From NCBI GenBank assembly GCA_963966185.1, contig CAWZYM010000433.1, positions 64,501 through 128,500 on the forward strand: a DNA stretch of 64,000 bases, read 5' to 3'. Under the pieces are notes generated by a model that worked only from the letters and a program-made list of their open reading frames with translations, did no database searches and was not told the DNA's origin. Below are positions 58,662 through 64,000 of this stretch, in pieces. Within the stretch, counting starts at the first letter, position 1, and each line of letters opens with the position of its first letter. Source of the DNA: Rhabditoides inermis (lineage: Eukaryota > Nematoda > Chromadorea > Rhabditida > Rhabditidae). The position numbers and the translations under genes are program-made.

Positions 58662-59964
58662 ATGGCGAGAAAGGACTACCAAGTGGAGAAGATCCTCGAC
58701 AGGCGTACGAACAGTAAGGGAGTCGTCGAGTTCTACATCAAGTGGAAGAAGTGGGTTTTGTGTGAAATTATGGATTGAGTTGGACATATTTTTCTAGCTT
58801 CGACGTTTCGTATAACACGTGGGAGCCGGAGGCTAACTGCAACTGCCCGGCGCTGCTCGCCGAGTTCAACAAAGCGCACGGGGTTGGTTATACAACTTCT
58901 ATGTTCTTCGATTGCAGATAGGTGTAATAAAGATAACCAATATCGTGTCTCCAGTCGACGACGGCGACTCCGAAGAAGAGGGGCCGCCCCGCCAGCGTCA
59001 ACAGGTCTGCTGTCGCTGCCCAGGATGCACCGTCCACCAGCAAGGCTTCTGCCACTCCCGCGAGGGGCAGGCCCAGGAGAACTCCCGGCAAGTCGGAGGT
59101 AGGTCGTTTCATCTCTGTATTTCCAGGCACGTTTAGAGAAGTTAATGTTGCGCGCAATTATACATTTTCACATTTCCAGAACTCGCTGCTGGCGGGCCGC
59201 GTGGTGAAGAAGATCCTCGGCCACGAGAAGAAGGGACGCGTGCCGTCCGTTCGCGTCGTGTTCGAGCAGGTCAGTGGACATGACCGTTGCAACTCGGGTT
59301 GCGAAACTGCGTTGTTGTTTAAACCTTGAAGATTTTGTGAGACTTTTCGCCTTCATCACATCAAGATCCCATTGCAGCAGCGAGGCTCTGCCGAGGACTC
59401 GGAGCTGGTGCCTATTGCCGCCATGCACGACAAGTACCCCGAGGTGGGTCGAGATTGTGCTTTGACAGCCGTTTTGACAGATGGGATGAAGGAGGTGGAG
59501 CAGCTGCCACACGCAGAGGGGGCAAATCCCAGACTCGAATGAGAGAGAAGAGAGGTCATACGCGTGTCAGCAGTACCCCGCGAATCTTGAAAGAATATAT
59601 ATATATATTTATATTTATATCTACTATGAAAAATTCTAATTAAGAAATCTATTTGTGATATTATAAATTGAAAATTTGATATACAATGAAAATCAATCAT
59701 GGTATATAGAAAATTGCTATTTGATTTGTCGTTATGGAATATTTTGTTAAATAGTAAAACGTGATTTGAACATTGAACTACTCCATAGGAAAGCTCCGGA
59801 CGGTAGCGCAAAACATTGCAAGAGGTGGAGATCGAGCTGTTCGATTATAAACTACTATTACGCCATGTTTCACATGTATGCTGATGCTGGTACTCTGGTT
59901 GGATGATGGACACTGTTTCCAGATGGTGCTCAAGTATCTCACGGACAAGCTGTTCGCCGAATGA
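58662..59964 (+). CDS. HP1-family heterochromatin protein (chromodomain plus chromo shadow domain)
   Basis: Six exons: 58662-58750, 58798-58882, 58955-59098, 59180-59269, 59378-59443 and 59923-59964, giving 171 aa with matching phases. The chromodomain (about 6-58) has the aromatic cage residues Tyr6 (DYQVEKILDRR), Trp (YIKWKNFD) and Trp/Glu (NTWEPEANC), as needed to bind methylated H3K9. The hinge (59-106) is basic and carries two AT-hook-like RGRP motifs. The chromo shadow domain (about 107-171) contains VRVVFEQ, DSELVPIAAMHDKYP and VLKYLTDKLF, the dimerisation helix. This is the layout of C. elegans HPL-1/HPL-2; I cannot say which. The ATG follows an acceptor by one base. Intron 5 contains a 38-nt antisense copy of an exon of the next gene. 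Confidence 0.92.
59480..59517 (+). repeat. 38-bp perfect copy of a neighbouring gene's exon inside HP1 intron 5
   Basis: The block starting GATGGGATGAAGGAGGTGG and ending CTGCCACACGCAGA is identical to 61903-61940, inside a coding exon of the minus-strand four-TM gene. Flanks differ at once on both sides. In the HP1 pre-mRNA it is antisense to the four-TM mRNA. Confidence 0.95.
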
Positions 59965-60544
59965 GAGAAGAAGAACGAGAAGATCAACCGCTGCACTTTC
60001 AGATACCTGATCATTTAACCCATTCACCCATTTTCCGTTATTCGTTTTCATGTTACTTGCAAGTTACATTTTCGATTGTGTTTTCCATGATTTTGTTCTC
60101 GCTGTTGGTTGCCTGGCAACAATACATCTTTGTTGACAATGATGTCCGGGTTTTTAGGGTTGAGGGTTGTCGCAGTCGATTATGTTGAATTTGTTTATTT
60201 GTTTATTACATGGGTCTATCACAGCGGGCGAAATAGAACAGAAATTTTAAAATGCTCTGATGCATGAGGAAGAGAGATTGAAGAGTGAGTGGTGTACTTA
60301 GTCTCAATCAGCTTAAATCAGCTGTCCGTGAGACGTCGATCTGGAATAGCGTCGTCAATCAATCGTTCGGTAAGTCAAAGAGTTAATTCTTACTGTCGCG
60401 CCTCGCGCGTTCACAATAAGAATGCAATTGATCCGATTGCGAGTAATTAACTCATAAACCAGCATTTGAAGAAGTGCCGTCTGTCGTGTTATTACGCGTT
60501 AGTATGAATCAATCGATAAGGCCATTCACGCATCCCCATCCAAC
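59965..60544. other. Convergent 3' intergenic region
   Basis: Lies between the HP1 stop and the stop of the minus-strand four-TM gene. No exon is seen. It holds the 3' UTRs of both. Confidence 0.6.
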
Positions 60545-63219
60545 TCACCCCTGGTTCTCGATGACCTCGTTGTCCTTGGTGATGTAGATGTGGTTCTGGT
60601 TGATGGGCACGGCCACGCGGCGCTGGTTGTTCAGCTCCACCCGGGTGCGTGCGTCCCTGCACATGTATAGATTTATGGTGTGAATCGTTGTGTGACTTCA
60701 CTGAAGAAATTTGAACGAAATTTACGAAATGTGCTAGGCTTATTAATTATGTCTGAGAAATCGCCGTGTGCTAGCATTGATATTCATGAGCGTAGCTTCA
60801 ATGGTAATGTGGAAACTTGGGAAGAGGCGTGTGCCCTACCTGAACAGCTTGCTGTTCTTGATGCACGCCGACCAGCAGTAGGTGAACGCGGCGAAAAGGA
60901 AGGGGAAGATGTCGACGAAGATGAGCATCAGAACCTAAGGGGAGGATGGTAGTCAGGGAAAGGTCTGTGTTCAACATACGGATTCTCATTTTCCGTTTCT
61001 AGTCGATTCGATACTTGTGATTTCACAATGAAGTTACATGTGATTGTACGTACTATGCAGTCTGTATTATGAGTTGTGGATGAAACGTATTGTATGGAAT
61101 ATAACATAAGCATTTGGTCTATATCAAATTTGAAATGAATTAAGAGTTAGAAGGACTTTTTGCATCTGTTTGAATAGCATTCACAGTATCACTGTATGTA
61201 CGATTTGTGAAACATACATCTCTATTTTTTTTTTTTGGAATCACACATTATTATCATTCCGATTTTGTTTAAACTCACAGTGTAGACGGGGAAGAGCGAG
61301 TTCTTTAGCTTGGGCACGCACGGCTCCTGCAGTCAATCGATTATTGATTGATATCTATCGATTCGCGGGATTGCAATAGGGTCTAATGAAGCCAGATGCC
61401 ACAGAGATCGAGACAATAAACCCACCGGTAGGAAGTAGGGAACGAAATGCTGGTGGGAGTACAATCAATCAATAATAAAATCGATAATCAATCGATACCT
61501 GGATCTGGTACTGGACGAGCATGGCGTGCGTCTCGAACTGGCACGCAAACGAGTCCTGGGGGTATTGGTTAATTGATTTTCAAGCGATCGAAATATTGTC
61601 TTTAGTGTCAATCTTTGCATATGTGTAGTGACAATGAAACGTATGGCATTGACTGAATGTGCATTGTGAAATCATGTTCTGTCGCAATTCGTGATCGGTT
61701 GTGAAACGTTACACATGACTGTCCGGAACCGTGTGTGCTCACCTCGATGCCTCTCCTCTGGTACTCGTCTCTAGGGTAGGCCTCCACGAAGAGACGCTCG
61801 ACCATCTGAAGAGAGGGAGGGTGAGGGAGGGAGAGAGAGAGAGAGAGAGAGAGATAGAGAGAGAGAGATACTCACTCCAGGGAACTGATAGGCTCCGGCG
61901 AGGATGGGATGAAGGAGGTGGAGCAGCTGCCACACGCAGAACAGCAGACCCACCAGAATCACCACCTGGATCGATTTATTGATTCATTGAGTCACATTTA
62001 GATGCTTCTCCATTGTTCTGATTGACAAATTTTGTCGCGGTGAGATATTATGACTTCAGTGAAACGTAACTATATCAGTTTCTACGACAGTTTCTCTTGA
62101 TTCGACTAGGCTATGGTTCCCATACACATCGACCGCGTCCCCACCCGCTCTCACCCTGTAGGCGATCTTGACGGCGCTGCCCTGCACCACTCCACTGCGC
62201 ACCATGACGATGACGGGGACGAGGCAGACGCACGCGAACACGTTGCACCAGAACAGAGACCACACAGTCGAGTTGGTCTGCAAGGGAACATCGTGGTAGC
62301 GCGGTATACTCCTCTCTCTCTCCCCAGCTGGTGAACGGAACGGTCGGATGGAGCGGAGAGAGAGGGAGAGAAAGAGAGGGAGAGAGAGGGAAAAAATGCG
62401 TACATACCTCTGCTATGAGGTCGCTATCGTGCTGCAGCTCCTCCACCGACATCCATCGCTTCGACTGGTCCTTCTTCTTCGCTAGCTCTTGCTGAAAAAT
62501 GTGATTCAGATCAAGAAAAGAGGGAAGACAGTCGTTCATTCGGTGGTAGTTGTACAGGTCGATAGAAAACCACCCACCTTGGTGAGGTTTCCGTACTCCT
62601 CGGTGAGTCTGCGGTCGAGCTCCACTGCGATCTGCAAACCACAAATATCTTGTTGATACGTGCCAAGATTACGGACGAGTGTAACTGAGAGCGTATACTG
62701 TTTGCATTGATATGACATTGAGCGTTAATGGATACGTCAAATTGCATCTAAAATGATCAACGCGTCTGTAAAGAGTGGATGATACGTATTTCGTTCTTCG
62801 ATCCTAGCACAACAACATCGATATTGAGATACAAAATCCTGTCGTGTTTACATGATACGCTTGAAACGTAGGTAATGCAATATTGTGTAATGTTACTATT
62901 CTTCGCGCAACAAATCGTTGAGAGATTTTTTTCCGGAAACTGAGCGTTGTCCGTTAGTTTTAGTTTTAGTTCTGTGAGAATAATAAAATCTATACGCCTA
63001 TACGAAATACGAAATTAGTCAAGAAACACGATTCCGCATAACCAATAAGTTGGATGTCCACATTTAAAACTAAAAGCTCTGTCGCATGCAAACTTGAAAC
63101 AAACGTTTGCAAACAGCTCTCCCACCTGATGGGTCCTGTTGGTGTAGCTGGTGAGCTGTTCGTGGAGCGGGTGGTGGATCACCCCGTAGATAGCAAGGAT
63201 CCCAGCGACTGCAAGGAGA

Positions 63220-63270
<51 letters not shown>

Positions 63271-63936
63271 CTGATTCCCTCTCTCTTTCTCCTTTTCTCC
63301 TTCTCCCTCCCTCCCTCCCTCTCTCTCCCCCGCCCTCTCTTTCTTCCCTATCTCTGTATATCTCGGCTGTAGGTAGTGGTCTATGTGCATTGGACATTGA
63401 ATACGATGCAATTACAAAAAGTAGGAAAGAGAAAGAACGAAGTTACTGACTGGTGATGAAGCAGGCTAGCATGCACAGCCCCAGTCGGCCGTCCAGCTTC
63501 TTCTTGTACTGCTTCATGTCCTGCAACGGGAAGAAGGTTAGCAGTTTTTACAGTTTCAAAATCCGTTTCAACCTGCAGCGTTTTGTTGTACACATTCCTG
63601 TATGCAACCGCAAATGAAAGCACGGCACCGACTCTCTTTGCTATAATCTATAAATACCATGCAACACGATGTTCGCCTGCATTCAACTTCTGCTCTGTCA
63701 AGCAATGAGACGGTCATGAATACCATGCAACACCCAGCACCCAGTTTCTGTTCGCCTGTAGGCAACAATTCAACTTCTGACATGCACGCAATGAGCTGAT
63801 GAGACAGCCACGATCACGGATAGCATGCACCATCTATCCACTCCGTACCACTTCATTGGTGTAGAACTGCTCCATCTTGACGCGGTGCTCGATCCGCTTC
63901 TGCGCGTCCGTCTTCGCCCACGGCCAACGGCGGGGT
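60545..63936 (-). CDS. Four-TM membrane protein of unknown function (5' part beyond the right edge)
   Basis: Thirteen exons in the window: 63849-63936, 63451-63520, 63126-63208, 62578-62631, 62408-62491, 62155-62277, 61876-61965, 61743-61805, 61499-61555, 61426-61449 (8 aa micro-exon), 61279-61326, 60840-60934 and 60545-60656. They give the last ~330 residues, with all phases matching. I do not recognise the family. A basic cytoplasmic region (RRWPWAKTDAQKR) leads to TM1 (CMLACFITIAGILAIYGVI). A long loop carries NRT and NLT sites, with NST just before TM2. Next come TM2 (FWCNVFACVCLVPVIVMV), TM3 (VVILVGLLFCVWQLLHLL), a Cys-bearing loop, and TM4 (LMLIFVDIFPFLFAAFTYCW). The tail ends NEVIENQG at a TGA overlapping a donor-like GTGAGT. 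With no coding sequence further down, TGA is taken as the stop. Exon 61876-61965 is the source or twin of the HP1 intron copy. Confidence 0.78.
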
Positions 63937-64000
63937 CTGGGAGGGAGAGGGGGGAGTGGGGGGGACGGTCCGCGGAGAGGGGGAGAGAGAGGGAGGGAGA

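Noticed and set aside
60541..60560. Donor-like GGG|GTGAGT at the end of the four-TM gene, implying a further exon.
   Set aside because: No coding exon follows before the convergent HP1 gene, and the same bases give an in-frame TGA after NEVIENQG, so a stop is the simpler reading.

Overview
The window is nuclear DNA of a nematode, almost certainly a rhabditid. Introns end in TTTCAG or TTGCAG. The muscle myosin is nearly residue-for-residue C. elegans UNC-54. The gene mix also fits: a K-rich/A-rich protein tyrosine phosphatase, a TTBK-like kinase and multi-domain saposin-like proteins are typical nematode expansions. Abundant (TC)n tracts and introns built from TACGGTA/TACCGTA words suggest a diplogastrid such as Pristionchus, but that is inference. 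There is no bacterial, viral, plasmid or CRISPR content.

Layout. 1-28.5 kb is a minus-strand block: the 5' half of an LMBRD2-type membrane protein (gene runs off the left edge), unc-54 muscle myosin (16 coding exons, 1961 aa), EMC1 of the ER membrane complex (24 exons, 935 aa), and an ABHD17/Bem46-like serine hydrolase (15 exons, 543 aa) that may form an operon with EMC1. 29-36 kb is a small-gene cluster: a two-domain saposin-like gene (+), a helical protein of unknown function (+), a small secreted basic protein (-) and a four-domain polysaposin (-). 36-42.2 kb is a gene-poor stretch. 42.2-60 kb is a plus-strand block: a somatostatin/opioid-type neuropeptide GPCR (13 exons, 410 aa), a protein tyrosine phosphatase (470 aa), an unrecognised 174-aa protein, a TTBK-like kinase (387 aa) and an HP1 chromodomain protein (171 aa). 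60.5-64 kb (-) is an unrecognised four-TM protein cut by the right edge.

Gene models were assembled by hand from splice sites. For every complete model the exon lengths sum to a multiple of three and the codon phases match at each junction, which is strong internal support. Two introns need a GC donor.

Functionally this is a mixture of housekeeping secretory genes (EMC1, LMBRD2), muscle structure (unc-54), neuropeptide signalling, chromatin (HP1), and nematode-expanded phospho-signalling and saposin families. The most unusual features are: a phosphatase intron that is 96 nt, in frame and would encode a Leu-rich membrane segment if retained; a 38-bp perfect copy of a neighbour's exon sitting antisense in an HP1 intron; a nested pair of inverted-repeat elements in an EMC1 intron, with a reading frame that becomes continuous when the inner element is removed; a new terminal-inverted-repeat element family with two copies; arrays of forkhead/DAF-16-type sites in introns; and a strong excess of TGACGTCA palindromes in the short introns.
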